A DNA stretch of 57,098 nt, taken from positions 1 to 57,098 of the forward strand of contig ONAR01000013.1 in the NCBI GenBank assembly GCA_900315835.1. Reading direction: 5' to 3'. The translations under genes and the position numbers were made by a program. Under the pieces are notes generated by a model. The model was not told the DNA's origin. It was given only the letters and a program-made list of their open reading frames with translations, and did no database searches. Origin of the DNA: an uncultured Prevotella sp. (GTDB lineage: Bacteria; Bacteroidota; Bacteroidia; Bacteroidales; Bacteroidaceae). Below, piece after piece: positions 25,440 to 35,600 of this stretch; position 1 is the stretch's first letter; every line of letters starts with the position of its first letter.

Positions 25440-27443
25440 TTACAGTGAGCTGATAACAATGCCGCCCAAGGATTGAAGCGATACGCTCAGATGACCGTCT
25501 TTCCCTATTTTTGCAAAGCCTTTCACTGCCTCTCGCTGCTTGCCGTCGGTTAAAAGCATTACTTTCTGTCCGGCCAACATCGGCAAGTTCAGCGTGAGAC
25601 GCAGTGGCTTATCCATCCCGTTCAAACCTCCGACGTACCATTTACCAGAGGCAGCGTCTTTTCGTGCTATGACAGCATATCGGCCAGGGTAGCCGGCAAT
25701 GAGCCTCGTGTCTGACCAAGTTGTGGGAAGAGCCTTGAGAAAGTCACGCTCTGCGGCATTGAGAGTGGAGTCGGCCTCAGGTGTCACAGCCACACAGTTG
25801 ATGCTCGTTTGGTTGGTGATGGCGGTCGCCAGCTCAAAAGCATTGCTGGTGTATCGACGATGCCGGCTGTGGTTGTCTCGGCTCAGATAGCGGTTCAGGA
25901 TGATGCCGCCCCAGTCGAAGCTGCCCACCGCATTGCGGCAGAACGGGTGCATGGTCATCTCAAATCCCTCTTGTCTGGCATGATGGTCGGAGAAATAGAC
26001 GTTCTCGCTGGCGAGTGCCGCTTCCGAAGCTATGTAGTTCGGGAACATCCGTTCCCAGCCGCGGGGCAGGGTGCAGCCATGGAAGATGACCGCCAGGTGG
26101 TAATCGTTGGCATCGCTCAGGATGTTCTCGTACAGCTGCATGGTCTTTTGTTTGTCACCGCCGAAGAAGTCCACCTTGATGCCTGCTATGCCAATGCGCT
26201 CCATCCATGCCATCTCCTGTTTACGCCTGACCGTCCCGCTCATGATGTTGCGCGGTGTCTGAGGCGCGTCGTTCCAGTAGCCATTGCTGTTGTACCATAG
26301 GATAAGCCTGACGCCTTTTGCCTTGGCATAATCTGCGAGCCGTGCAATGCCTTCCCTCCCTATGTTTGTGTCCCAGTTGGCGTCAATGAGTACGTATTCA
26401 TAACCATAGCGTGCCGCAAGGTCGATGAATTGCACCTGGTCGGCGTAATTGATGGAGCTGTCCTGCCAGATGAGCCAGCTCCAGGTGTATCGTCCCGGCT
26501 TGTATTCACCCGATGCCTGGTATTTTGGCTCCACGACGTCAAAGGGTATCGTAGTCTCTACGATGGGTGCCAGTCCCTGTCCGACGGTGATGGTGCGCCA
26601 GGGCGTGGAGCCGGGCAGTGAGATGCCGGGTGCGGCCGATCCGTTGCCGTTGTTCTCGCCTGGCAGAGGGTAGGCTATGGTGTAGCCTGACTGTGAATCG
26701 TAGTCACCTAACCGGCTGGCGCAATAGCCGCCGTCAACACTGGTTTCAGAGATGAGCATCCAGTAGTCTGACTTCCCGCCATTGCCGGCCGACGGCTCAT
26801 GGAAAAGGCAGGGAAAGGTGTAGCCCGCTCCGTATTTTGACCTGGCATTCATGGGAGCGTCGGCGGTGTATTCCTCCTCATAGGAGGGTTTGGTGCGCTC
26901 CCAGCCTGTCATTGGAGTTGCCTGTGGGCAAAGGAAGGTGGTGGTACCCTCAGGGAAACGGAAACTGGTAGCCTCACGGCGGATGACGGCACAACCGGCA
27001 CCGTTGCCTTTTTGCCTTGGTATGGTGTATCTGAGGGCTACATTGTTGTTGTCAACGACGAGGGTGACGATGAAACACAGTCCCTTTGCATTGATGAATG
27101 TCACATCGGCGGCGTTGGCCTTGAAGTCGCTGTGCCCCTTCTTCGTGCGCGTCAAGTCATAATGTTTCTCCACAGTGTAGTCATGGCTCTCGGTGAGTGT
27201 CATTCCTTGGGTCAGGTCGGTAAAGTCGGTGACAAAGCCCAGCTGCGATGGCCGCATGACTTCGATTCCGTCAAACTTGATGGCATAGGATGGCCTGCCG
27301 TCGTTGTCGGTTAGCGTCACTACGAGTTGATTATTGGGAGAGGCAATCGTCTTATCTTTTGCCTCACCGGGCAAAGTACTGGGCATGTCGAAAAGCAGGG
27401 TGGCGATCAAGGCGGTCGTGAAGAGAGTGTTGCGCATAGACAT
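25440..27443 (-). CDS. Glycoside hydrolase family 97 (alpha-galactosidase or alpha-glucosidase type)
   Basis: A 667-aa secreted enzyme, last gene of PUL 1. A signal peptide (TLFTTALIATLLFDMPSTLPG) is followed by the GH97 N-terminal beta-domain (SPNNQLVVTLTDNDGRPSYAI), the catalytic (beta/alpha)8 barrel (~residues 300-570) and a C-terminal beta-sandwich. The motif GIKVDFFGGDKQ places an Asp (D425) where retaining GH97 enzymes carry the nucleophile. FPNYIASEAALASENVYF supplies the expected acid Glu. This favours the retaining subgroup, in which a Bacteroides alpha-galactosidase is characterised, over the inverting SusB type, but the linkage specificity is not proven. It starts 18 bp after the SGNH hydrolase gene. 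No lipobox, so it is probably periplasmic. Confidence 0.88.
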   Translation of the reverse strand: MSMRNTLFTTALIATLLFDMPSTLPGEAKDKTIASPNNQLVVTLTDNDGRPSYAIKFDGIEVMRPSQLGFVTDFTDLTQGMTLTESHDYTVEKHYDLTRTKKGHSDFKANAADVTFINAKGLCFIVTLVVDNNNVALRYTIPRQKGNGAGCAVIRREATSFRFPEGTTTFLCPQATPMTGWERTKPSYEEEYTADAPMNARSKYGAGYTFPCLFHEPSAGNGGKSDYWMLISETSVDGGYCASRLGDYDSQSGYTIAYPLPGENNGNGSAAPGISLPGSTPWRTITVGQGLAPIVETTIPFDVVEPKYQASGEYKPGRYTWSWLIWQDSSINYADQVQFIDLAARYGYEYVLIDANWDTNIGREGIARLADYAKAKGVRLILWYNSNGYWNDAPQTPRNIMSGTVRRKQEMAWMERIGIAGIKVDFFGGDKQKTMQLYENILSDANDYHLAVIFHGCTLPRGWERMFPNYIASEAALASENVYFSDHHARQEGFEMTMHPFCRNAVGSFDWGGIILNRYLSRDNHSRHRRYTSNAFELATAITNQTSINCVAVTPEADSTLNAAERDFLKALPTTWSDTRLIAGYPGRYAVIARKDAASGKWYVGGLNGMDKPLRLTLNLPMLAGQKVMLLTDGKQREAVKGFAKIGKDGHLSVSLQSLGGIVISSL

Positions 27444-27461
27444 TTCGGGAGATATTGAGGT

Positions 27462-28301
27462 TTATTGCACCAACTGGCAGGGCAGGGTCAGGAGCTGATA
27501 GATTAGTGTTCGGGCAAGGCGTTCATGTCCGGTGTCGTTGGGGTGCAGCAGGTCGTTATTGTCGTGATAGGTGATGGAGCCTTGAGCCAGTGGCAACAGC
27601 CCGCTCAACTGGTACAGGTCGATGACCGGCACGCTCCAGATACTGCCGGCTTCACGTATGCAGTTGACGTAGTCGTCGATGAAGAGTCCAATGGCGTTGC
27701 ATATATGCTCATCGGGTTGCAAATTGCAGTCGCCAGCGTTAAAGTAGCCACGGTGCAGTGGGGTGAGCAGCACAATCTGTTTTTGTGGATAAGTGGTCTT
27801 CAGCAGATGCATCGCCTTGTTGATGCGCCCGCGGAAGGTCGAGTCGCATTCTATTAGCTTACGCTGGCGGCGATGCTGCAATGTCTTCGGCTGCCCAGTA
27901 GCAGCATAAACCATCGTGTCGTTTTCCTCATACCAATGTCCAAGGGGAATGTGGTCGTTGTAGTCGTTGGTGCCACAAAAGATGAGGATAGCGTCAACAT
28001 CGTTGCCATGCTCCGCTTTGAGTTGAGCCGTTTGACGGGGAATATCATTCCACTCTCGTCCACTGATGCCATAGACGTAGGGCGTGATGTCCAGGTAGTC
28101 TTGTAGAAATCCCCAGTACTTTTTTTTCGACCCCGTGTTGTTAGGGTCAGTAATGGAGTCACCGAAGTAGGCTACCCTTGCATTGTGCCAGGGATGGACA
28201 GGTCTTAGTATGCCTACCCTCTTCATCCAGTTCTGACGGGCAATAATGCTGCCTGGCATCAGCATCAACAGCGCGACTAAACTAATAAGGATACGTTTCA
28301 T
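27462..28301 (-). CDS. Secreted SGNH/GDSL hydrolase
   Basis: A 279-aa esterase-type protein. A signal peptide (MKRILISLVALLMLMPGSII) is followed by block I VAYFGDSITDPNN (nucleophile Ser), block III IFCGTNDYNDH (Gly/Asn oxyanion residues) and block V LLHPNDTGHERLA (Asp and His of the triad). Enzymes of this type in glycan loci commonly remove acetyl groups from polysaccharides. The substrate here is inferred only from its place between the FAD oxidoreductase and GH97 genes of PUL 1. Confidence 0.85.
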   Translation of the reverse strand: MKRILISLVALLMLMPGSIIARQNWMKRVGILRPVHPWHNARVAYFGDSITDPNNTGSKKKYWGFLQDYLDITPYVYGISGREWNDIPRQTAQLKAEHGNDVDAILIFCGTNDYNDHIPLGHWYEENDTMVYAATGQPKTLQHRRQRKLIECDSTFRGRINKAMHLLKTTYPQKQIVLLTPLHRGYFNAGDCNLQPDEHICNAIGLFIDDYVNCIREAGSIWSVPVIDLYQLSGLLPLAQGSITYHDNNDLLHPNDTGHERLARTLIYQLLTLPCQLVQ

Positions 28302-28358
28302 GTTGCATATGTCAAATGTTAAGATATTTTCCTATTCAGCAGCCCAATTATCAGTTGG

Positions 28359-29768
28359 TTACAGCCATGCCCCCACATCCAGCAGGCGCTTGCGCAGGTG
28401 CTGGATGTCGATGGCATGCACGTCACCTCCTGTCTCCGTGATGGCGTGCTGCGCCGCCATGCCTGCAGCCTCGCCCACGACGAGGCAGCAGGGCATGATG
28501 CGGGTTGAGCCGAACACGTCAGCGTCAACCGAGATGTCGCGGCCTGCGGTAAGCAGGTTTTTCAGGCCCTTTGGTGTCAGACAGCGGTAGGGTATGCCAT
28601 GCGACTCCCCGCGGCCGTACTCCTTGTGGCTGCCTTCCTTTCCGTGGATGTCGATGTAATAGCAGTTGCGGCCTATGCCGTCGTCGAAAGAGCGGCGCGC
28701 CTCCCAGTCGGCTAAGGTCAGCGTGTAGTCGCCCTCGACACGTCTGCTCTCCCTGATGCCCAGTACGGTGGCGGTGCGCGAGAGGATGGCATTGCCGAAG
28801 GTTGACGGCTTGGCCTCCTTCAGGGCGGCGGCATGCTGCCAGGCCACCTGCCGGCCCTTCAGCATGGCCTCTGACACCTGCCAGGGATCGGTGGTGTCCT
28901 GGACGTGCAGGTGTCCGGCATTGCAGCCCATGACATCTCCGCCCACGAGGTTGTTGCAGAAATGGCCGTCAATCAGCGGGTATTTCCCCGTCTTCACAAT
29001 CTGACCGATGACAGTGTCGGGGCCTCCCCACAGGCCGGCGCCATTGTTGTAATCGGCCACGTTGATGCCTGCCATCTCAAAGCAGAGCGTAGAGGCCTGC
29101 TGATGGCCCGCGTCGTCGTAGCCGAGCTTGAACTTGGCTCCTGCCCACATGGAGAGGCTGCCGTTGCCTGTGGCGTCAATGAACACCTTGGCCTTCAGTG
29201 TGGACAGGCCGCGCTGGTTGGCCACGACGACGGCCTCGATGGTGTCGTCGGCGCTCTTCTTCACATCGCACACCCGCGAGAAGAACAGCACCTGCACCTT
29301 GGCGTCGGTCACCATCCGGTCGTAGACATACATAAGCCATTCGGGATTGATGGGTACCCAGTCCCAGGTGAACCTGTCGACAAAGGGTACGCCTTTCTTG
29401 GCTTCCCGGAAGATGCGCTGCGCCAGGCCGCGATAGATGATTTTCTCGCCATCGGTAAACGGACACCAGGCGGGCACCATGCCGATGGTGCCCAGACCAC
29501 CAAGCTGCCCAGAGTCTTCAATGAGAAGAACCTTGGCACCCTCGCGTGCGGCGGAGATGGCGGCTGTGCAGCCGCCGGGGCCACCGCCCACTACGATTAC
29601 GTCCCATGACGACATGGGGCCGTTGTCGGCCAAGCCGTTGGCCGGTTGACTTGCGGGTTTGTCCGTCTGGTCACCCAATCCGAGACCGGCGGCCTTGCCA
29701 AGGGTAGGGATAGTCGCGGCTGCCGACAGCAAGCCAAGCTGTTTAATGAAATCTCTTCTTGTACTCAT
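28359..29768 (-). CDS. Tat-exported FAD-dependent oxidoreductase
   Basis: A 469-aa flavoprotein. The N-terminus STRRDFIKQLGLLSAAATIP is a textbook twin-arginine signal, so the enzyme is expected to be exported folded with FAD. The dinucleotide fold is WDVIVVGGGPGGCTAAISAAREGAKVLLIE. IDATGNGSLSMWAG and the C-terminal TAGRDISVDADVFGSTRIM and GEAAGMAAQHAI match the FAD_oxidored family (PF12831). Such proteins recur in Bacteroidota glycan loci, but their substrates are mostly unknown; oxidation of a sugar or a linked group is possible. It starts 8 bp after the GH16 gene in PUL 1. Confidence 0.85.
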   Translation of the reverse strand: MSTRRDFIKQLGLLSAAATIPTLGKAAGLGLGDQTDKPASQPANGLADNGPMSSWDVIVVGGGPGGCTAAISAAREGAKVLLIEDSGQLGGLGTIGMVPAWCPFTDGEKIIYRGLAQRIFREAKKGVPFVDRFTWDWVPINPEWLMYVYDRMVTDAKVQVLFFSRVCDVKKSADDTIEAVVVANQRGLSTLKAKVFIDATGNGSLSMWAGAKFKLGYDDAGHQQASTLCFEMAGINVADYNNGAGLWGGPDTVIGQIVKTGKYPLIDGHFCNNLVGGDVMGCNAGHLHVQDTTDPWQVSEAMLKGRQVAWQHAAALKEAKPSTFGNAILSRTATVLGIRESRRVEGDYTLTLADWEARRSFDDGIGRNCYYIDIHGKEGSHKEYGRGESHGIPYRCLTPKGLKNLLTAGRDISVDADVFGSTRIMPCCLVVGEAAGMAAQHAITETGGDVHAIDIQHLRKRLLDVGAWL

Positions 29769-29776
29769 AGTTGCTC

Positions 29777-30655
29777 TTATTGTATGTTGTTGCCTTTGCC
29801 CTTCTTCTGATACACCCTGACATAGTCAATCACATAGCGCATCGGGAAGGCCGAGTCGTCAATCTGACCGCCGCAGTTGCCTCCGATGGCCAAGTTGAGC
29901 AGTATGTATTGCGGCAGTCCCCTGAACGGGTTGATGTTGCCGCCCCGTTCAGCGTTGACAGTCTGCCGTAACAGCGTCTCATTCATCAGTGTCTCGTCCA
30001 CGTAGAGCCGGATGTACTGCTCCGTCCAATCCATCCTCCATACATGGAACTTCTCGCCCCAGGCCGGGTCGTCAGCCATGAAGTGGGATATGGGCAGGCT
30101 TTGGGCGTCCCACACGGGGTTGAGTGCCTTGTCGGAGCCCCATCCCACATTTGCGTGAATGGCGTTCTCTCCGTTGACCCGGTACATCTCCATGATGTCT
30201 ATCTCACCATTGTCGGGCCAGTCCCGGCCCGTGCCGAGGGTCCAGAAAGCAGGCCATGCGCCGCCGCCTAAGGGCAGTTTGGCCCGCATCTCAAAGCGGC
30301 CGTAGACAAACTCGTGCTTGCCCTCTGTGTTGAGGCGCGCCGACGTGTAGCTGATGTATTCCCGCCTGGTGCTGTTGTAGTCTGTTCCCGGCTTGTATTG
30401 AGGGTTGGGCTGATGGACGCGCCGGGCCTCAATCACCAAGTGTCCGTCCTTGATGTAGGCGTTGGCCGCGTCGCTGGTGTAGTATTGGTCCTCGTCGTTC
30501 CAGGCCCAGCCGTGCATGAAGTTCCAGGATGTCGTGTCGATGGCCGGCCCGTTGAACTCGTCGCTCCATACCAGCCTGTACTTGTCGCTGCCCGACACCT
30601 CCTCCCCGCAGGAGAGCAGGAAGAGGGTGGCAAGCAGGATGAAAGTCCTATACAT
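29777..30655 (-). CDS. GH16 family glycoside hydrolase, lipoprotein (PUL 1)
   Basis: A 292-aa endo-acting beta-glycanase, probably on the cell surface. The signal peptide ends in the lipobox LLSCGEE. The jelly-roll domain covers the rest: LVWSDEFNGPAIDTTSWNF, YGRFEMRAKLPLGGGAWPAFW, and the catalytic GEIDIMEMYR with E151 (nucleophile), D153 and E156 (acid/base). The C-terminal strands include PQYILLNLAIGGNCGG and MRYVIDYVRVYQKK. The EIDIME form without an extra residue is shared by laminarinase-like and several other subfamilies. The likely substrate is a beta-1,3-containing glucan or a galactan; sequence alone does not decide. It starts 7 bp after the SusD gene. Confidence 0.88.
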   Translation of the reverse strand: MYRTFILLATLFLLSCGEEVSGSDKYRLVWSDEFNGPAIDTTSWNFMHGWAWNDEDQYYTSDAANAYIKDGHLVIEARRVHQPNPQYKPGTDYNSTRREYISYTSARLNTEGKHEFVYGRFEMRAKLPLGGGAWPAFWTLGTGRDWPDNGEIDIMEMYRVNGENAIHANVGWGSDKALNPVWDAQSLPISHFMADDPAWGEKFHVWRMDWTEQYIRLYVDETLMNETLLRQTVNAERGGNINPFRGLPQYILLNLAIGGNCGGQIDDSAFPMRYVIDYVRVYQKKGKGNNIQ

Positions 30656-30662
30656 AGCTATT

Positions 30663-32540
30663 TTAGTATTTTGGGTTCTGCTTCAGGTTCTTGTCTACGA
30701 GCAAGTCATCGTAGGGGATGGGCCAGAGGTAGTCTTTGTCCTTGTCGAATGAGGGCTGCGTGAGTTTCTCTATGTATCCCTTTTCAGCCATTCCGCTGAG
30801 GTCGGGTATGCCGTCCTCGTCGATGGGAGGAACGCCACCCACGGGATAGTTGCCGTCGTCCCAGTTCTTCAGCAGCCGCTTGAAGTCTTCACTGAGTGTG
30901 ACGTTCGACTCCGAGCCGGTCTTGCCGTTCCACTGGGGCGAGCCCGACCAGCTTCGTGAGAGCGCCCATGACGGACGGGTAAACACTTTGTCGGCTATGC
31001 GCCAGCGCAGCAGGTCGCGGTAGCGTATCGACTCAAAGGCGAACTCCATGCGGCGCTCCATGCGTATGGCCTTACGCACTTCCTGCTGCGTGGTCATCAT
31101 CACGCGCGGGTAACTGTTGTCGCCGGTTCCGTAGTAAGCGCGGGCACGCACCTTGTTCACGGTAGCGTCGAGGATGGACTGCGTGCACTTGCCCATTTCG
31201 TTCATGGCCTCGGCATAGCTGAGCAGCACCTCGGCATAGCGCAGGTAAGGGTAGGCATTGTAGGCAGCCCCGTAGGTGTTGCCCCAGTTGGCCCATCCTA
31301 TGCCGACGTACTTTCGCATGGTCAGGCCGGTGTAGGAGGCGTATTCCGACACTGCCTTGGAGTCGGTGTTGCTTTCCATCTTCTTGCTGATGGCGTTGTA
31401 GAGCTGCGTAGCGTAGGGATTGGGCGTATATTCGTAGCCTAACTCCAAATAGTCTGGATATTTGCTGCTGAACGTCCCGTTGGTCTTGGCGGCCTCATAT
31501 TGTGCATAGTCGCGGCTGTATTTGGTCTTGAACGGCTGTATGCACTTGAAGAGCCTTGGGTCGCGGTTTTGAAATGGGTCTTTCGGGTTGTAGAGCGGCG
31601 ACTGGTCGATGGGTTTCCCATCGGTGCAAGTGTAGGAGCAGAGCAGGTCGAGCGTCGGTATAAAGGCCGCATAGCCACCGCTCTTTCGCGACAGGAAGTT
31701 TCTAATATTGCCAAAGATATATACCGAATGGTTGTGTGAGGCGTCGCCCTGTAGCCGCCAGATGTACTCAGACGAGGCGGGATTGTTGAACAGGCCGGTG
31801 TAGTAAGTGTAGAGCTGATAGACATTCATGTCCATCACGGCCTTGGCATAATCAGCCGCACGCTGCCAGTCGCTCTGGAAGAGCGCATAGCGCATGGCGA
31901 AAGCCAGGGCGGCTCCACTTGTAGGCCGGATAACGCCGTCGTATTTCTTGGGCAGCAGCAGGGCGGCCGAGTCGAGACAGCTGTAGGCGTAGTCAAGTAC
32001 CTCGCTCTTGGGCGACCGGGCCAGCTTGTAGGCGTCTTCAAGGGCTATCTCATGCTTGTAGAGTGGCGCGTCGCCCCAGTAGGTGGCCAGCATGCCGTAT
32101 GAATAGCCTATGGCAAAGTAAGCCTCGCCCCGCAGCTGTTGGATTTGGGCTTCGCTGAGACCCCGCTCCGCGGCATTGTCCAACTGGGCTTTTAGCTTCA
32201 GGGCTCTTGTGATGCACTTGTAGTGGGCTGTCCATCGCGAGCTTACCGTGGCGTTGGTGGAGGTTAGTGCGCCGCTTACAAACTCGTTGGTCCCCGTACG
32301 GTTCACCATGTTGTCGCTCCATGTGATGTCGTCGATAGGGTAGAAAGCTTCTGAGAGCAGGTTGTTGGCCGCCTCAAGGTACTCGGTGTAGTTGGAATAC
32401 CAGCTCTTTTCCGGCACCTGCATCGTAGGGTCTAAGTCGAGGTCGGCGCAGGCGGTGACCAAAGCTCCCGACACGACTGCCACCAGTCCTCTCTTTAACA
32501 GGACTTTACAGTGACTATATATTGACTGATTGTTTTGCAT
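30663..32540 (-). CDS. SusD/RagB family glycan-binding lipoprotein (PUL 1)
   Basis: A 625-aa surface lipoprotein that captures oligosaccharides and caps the SusC barrel. The signal peptide ends in VSGALVTACADLDLDP, with Cys as the lipidation site. The N-terminal SusD-like region (YTEYLEAANNLLSEAFYPIDDITWSD) and the TPR-like helices (LRGEAYFAIGYSYGMLATYWGDAPLY) are typical. The C-terminal part contains YPYLRYAEVLLSYAEAMNEMGK and ERRMEFAFESIRYRDLLRWRIADKV, hallmarks of RagB/SusD. It lies 66 bp after the SusC gene, its obligate partner. Confidence 0.92.
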   Translation of the reverse strand: MQNNQSIYSHCKVLLKRGLVAVVSGALVTACADLDLDPTMQVPEKSWYSNYTEYLEAANNLLSEAFYPIDDITWSDNMVNRTGTNEFVSGALTSTNATVSSRWTAHYKCITRALKLKAQLDNAAERGLSEAQIQQLRGEAYFAIGYSYGMLATYWGDAPLYKHEIALEDAYKLARSPKSEVLDYAYSCLDSAALLLPKKYDGVIRPTSGAALAFAMRYALFQSDWQRAADYAKAVMDMNVYQLYTYYTGLFNNPASSEYIWRLQGDASHNHSVYIFGNIRNFLSRKSGGYAAFIPTLDLLCSYTCTDGKPIDQSPLYNPKDPFQNRDPRLFKCIQPFKTKYSRDYAQYEAAKTNGTFSSKYPDYLELGYEYTPNPYATQLYNAISKKMESNTDSKAVSEYASYTGLTMRKYVGIGWANWGNTYGAAYNAYPYLRYAEVLLSYAEAMNEMGKCTQSILDATVNKVRARAYYGTGDNSYPRVMMTTQQEVRKAIRMERRMEFAFESIRYRDLLRWRIADKVFTRPSWALSRSWSGSPQWNGKTGSESNVTLSEDFKRLLKNWDDGNYPVGGVPPIDEDGIPDLSGMAEKGYIEKLTQPSFDKDKDYLWPIPYDDLLVDKNLKQNPKY

Positions 32541-32606
32541 GTTGGTTTCTGATTTTATGATTTGTCTTATTTGAAACTTTGGACGGGCTGTTTGGAGTGC
32601 AGTGTC

Positions 32607-35600
32607 TTAGAAGCTCAGCATCAGGCCGAAGGTATATGAGGTCATGATGTATTGCCCGGAGCTATAGTAGTAGCTTGGGTCCCATCCCTTGGGATAGTTC
32701 GGGGCAATGGCGGGCAGGTCGTTGACGCTAACGTAGAATCGCAGACGGCGAATGCCGTATTTCCTCATCAATTGTTGCGGTACCGTGTAACCCAAAGTGA
32801 TGTTCTTCACGCGGAAGTAGGCACCGTTGAAGAGCCAGAAGTCACTCATGGCATAGATGCTCTCCGTATTTGTGGCCGTGAGTTTCGGGTACTTGACCCT
32901 GGCGTTCTGCTCATCAGTGTTCATACTGCTCCAGTAATTGCCAATCATGTACTTGGCAATGCTTTGCGCGAAGGCCACGTTCGGGTGTATCCACTCTTCA
33001 AGCATGCGCCGTTTCCAGTAGCCCACGCCGTTGAATGTGAGGTTGAAGTCGAAGTCCTTGTACTTGGCCCAAAGCTGGCCTCCATACTGGTATTGCGGCA
33101 GTGAGTTGCCCAACAGCACGCGGTCCTTGTCGGTGATGCGGCCGTCGCCGTTCTGGTCGACATAGCTCAGGCAGCCTGGACTATCGTTGGCGTTGACCAC
33201 GGGTATTCTCTTTCCAGAGGCATCTGTCATCGCAGCCTCATTGGTGATGATGCCATTGCTGCGATAGCCGTACCACTCGTTGAAATACGTGCCTTTCATT
33301 GCCACCCGGGTTCCGAGCGTGGCTATCTTGTCGCCCATGTAGCCCATCTTTGAGAAGTAGTTGGACACGTTGGCCTTGGCTCCATAGCTGACGGGGCCAA
33401 TCTTGTCTTTCCATTGCAGTTCGAGGTCCCAGCCAGTAGTGTGCATGTCGGCTGCGTTTGCCATCGGTGAGTTGTAGCCATAGAAAGAGGGAAATCCCAC
33501 ACTTATCAGCATATCGCGGGTCTTTTTGTAGTAACCGTCGAAGTTCACTTGCAGCCTGTTGCTGAAGAGTCCGAGGTCAACACCTATATCATAGGTGGTG
33601 GTAGTCTCCCAGGTGATGTCGTTGTAGGCGTAGGTAATCTGCGCCGCGCTCTTTGTGGTGGTGGTGCTTCCCGAGCTGTTGGGGAGGTAGTTGTTAAGGA
33701 GCGTCATCAGGCCGACATAGGGGAAATCGGACCCTATACGCTCGTTGCCGAGCTGGCCCATCGAGCCTCTGAGCTTCAGAAACGTCACCGTGCCGCGGCG
33801 GAACCAAGGCTCTCTTGAGATAATCCAAGCGGCGCTGAGCGAGGGGAAAGTGCCCCAGCGGTGGCCGCTGGCAAAGCGCGACGATCCGTCGGTACGCACA
33901 TTGACCTGCGCCAGATAACGTTCTGCGTAATCATATTTCACTCTTCCGAAATAGGAGCGGTAGGCGTGACGGGTGCCGCTGCCACCGTTTTGGATGTTGT
34001 CAAGCCCGCCAAGGTCGAGATAGGGGATGTCAACATCGAAGCCTTTGCGTGTGGCCGACACATTGTAGGTGTCGTAGCTGTAGCTCTCGTATCCGGCCAT
34101 GGCCTCCAGGCTGTGCTGCCCGAACTTCTGCTGGTAGTTGGCATAGAGCTGGAAGGTGAGCTCGCGCACGTTTTTGTGGTATTCGTTGAGGTCACGATAC
34201 GTGAAGTACGTACAGTAGATCTCGTCGCCGTTGAGCTGTCGCAGCGTGACGAGGTTGCGGTAGGTCTTCGAGTGCTGCAGGTACCAGTTGGGCTGGGCGG
34301 CCGCACTGATGGTGAGCTGCTGTATGGGCTTGTAGTTGAGCTGCAGCTTGCCGCGGAAACGCGCGTAGCGGTTGTTTGAGCTGCCGCCTTCCTTGACGGC
34401 GGCCAGCGGGTTCCAGCCGTCTTTGGCATAGGCGTATGTGCCGTCGCTCCACTTGGCCGCATATATCGGCGCATACTGTCGGGCTTCGGTGTAGCCGTTG
34501 GTCATGGGCATGTGGCCATGGTTGTAGATGATGGCTAAGTCGAGCTGTGCGCTGAAGTGACTGTCAAGATAGTAGTCATTGCCAATGTTGATGTTGTAAC
34601 GCTCATATTTGGCGTTGGGCTCAAGATAATTTGCCTTATAATAGTTGATGGAGAGGCGGCTCTTCAGGCTCTCGGTGCCAGTGGCGAGCCAGAGCGTGTG
34701 CGACTGGTGGGAGGTGCCGTCCTTGAGCATTGCTTTCTGCCAGTTGGTGTCGGGGTAGAGGTCGGGGTTGGCGGCATGGTTGGCGGCATACTGATTGATG
34801 TAGTCCTCGCTATAGACCGAATAGTGCGAGCCTGCGCCGTCGTTGTATTTTAGGTCGTTGACGGCTTTCATCCAGTCCACGGCTCCGGCATACTCAGGCT
34901 TGGCGGTGGGCTTGTCGTAGCCGGCCTCAAAGCCGTACGACAGGCGCAGCGAGCTGTCCTGACCGCGCTTGGTGGTGACGATGATGACGCCTGCGGCGGC
35001 GCGTGCGCCATAGATGGCGGCCGTGGCGGCATCCTTTAGCACGTCAATGCGGTCGACATCGTTGGGATTGATATCGTTGAGGGAGTTGGCGGGCATGCCG
35101 TCCACGATGATGAGCGGACTGCTGTCGGAGATGGTTGTAACACCACGCACATGCACATCGGCAGCTGTGGCGGGATCGCCGCTGTTGCGTATAATCTCGA
35201 CGCCGGGTAAGGCTCCCTCGAGCTGTGCGTCGAGGTTGGGCGAGGCGTGGTCGCTGAGCTCGTCGCCCCTAATGGATGACGTGGCACCGGTCAGGTCGGC
35301 TCGGCGCTGTGTGCCATAGCCCACTACCACCACATCGTCGAGGAGCCTGGAGTCTTCGGCCATGACGGTGCGTCTATTCTCGCCTGCTTTTACCGTGACC
35401 GGGATAAAGCCCACATAACTGATGTCAAGCCACTCGCCCTCGGGAGCCTGGACGGTATAATGGCCGTTGGCATCGGTCACGACGGCAGTCTTGGTGCCGC
35501 GCACGGTGACGGTGGCCCCCACGCATGGCTCGCCCTTCTTGTCGGTCACGGTGCCTGATGCGTTGATTGTTTTGGCGCCCTGCCTCAGCGGCTGTGTCTG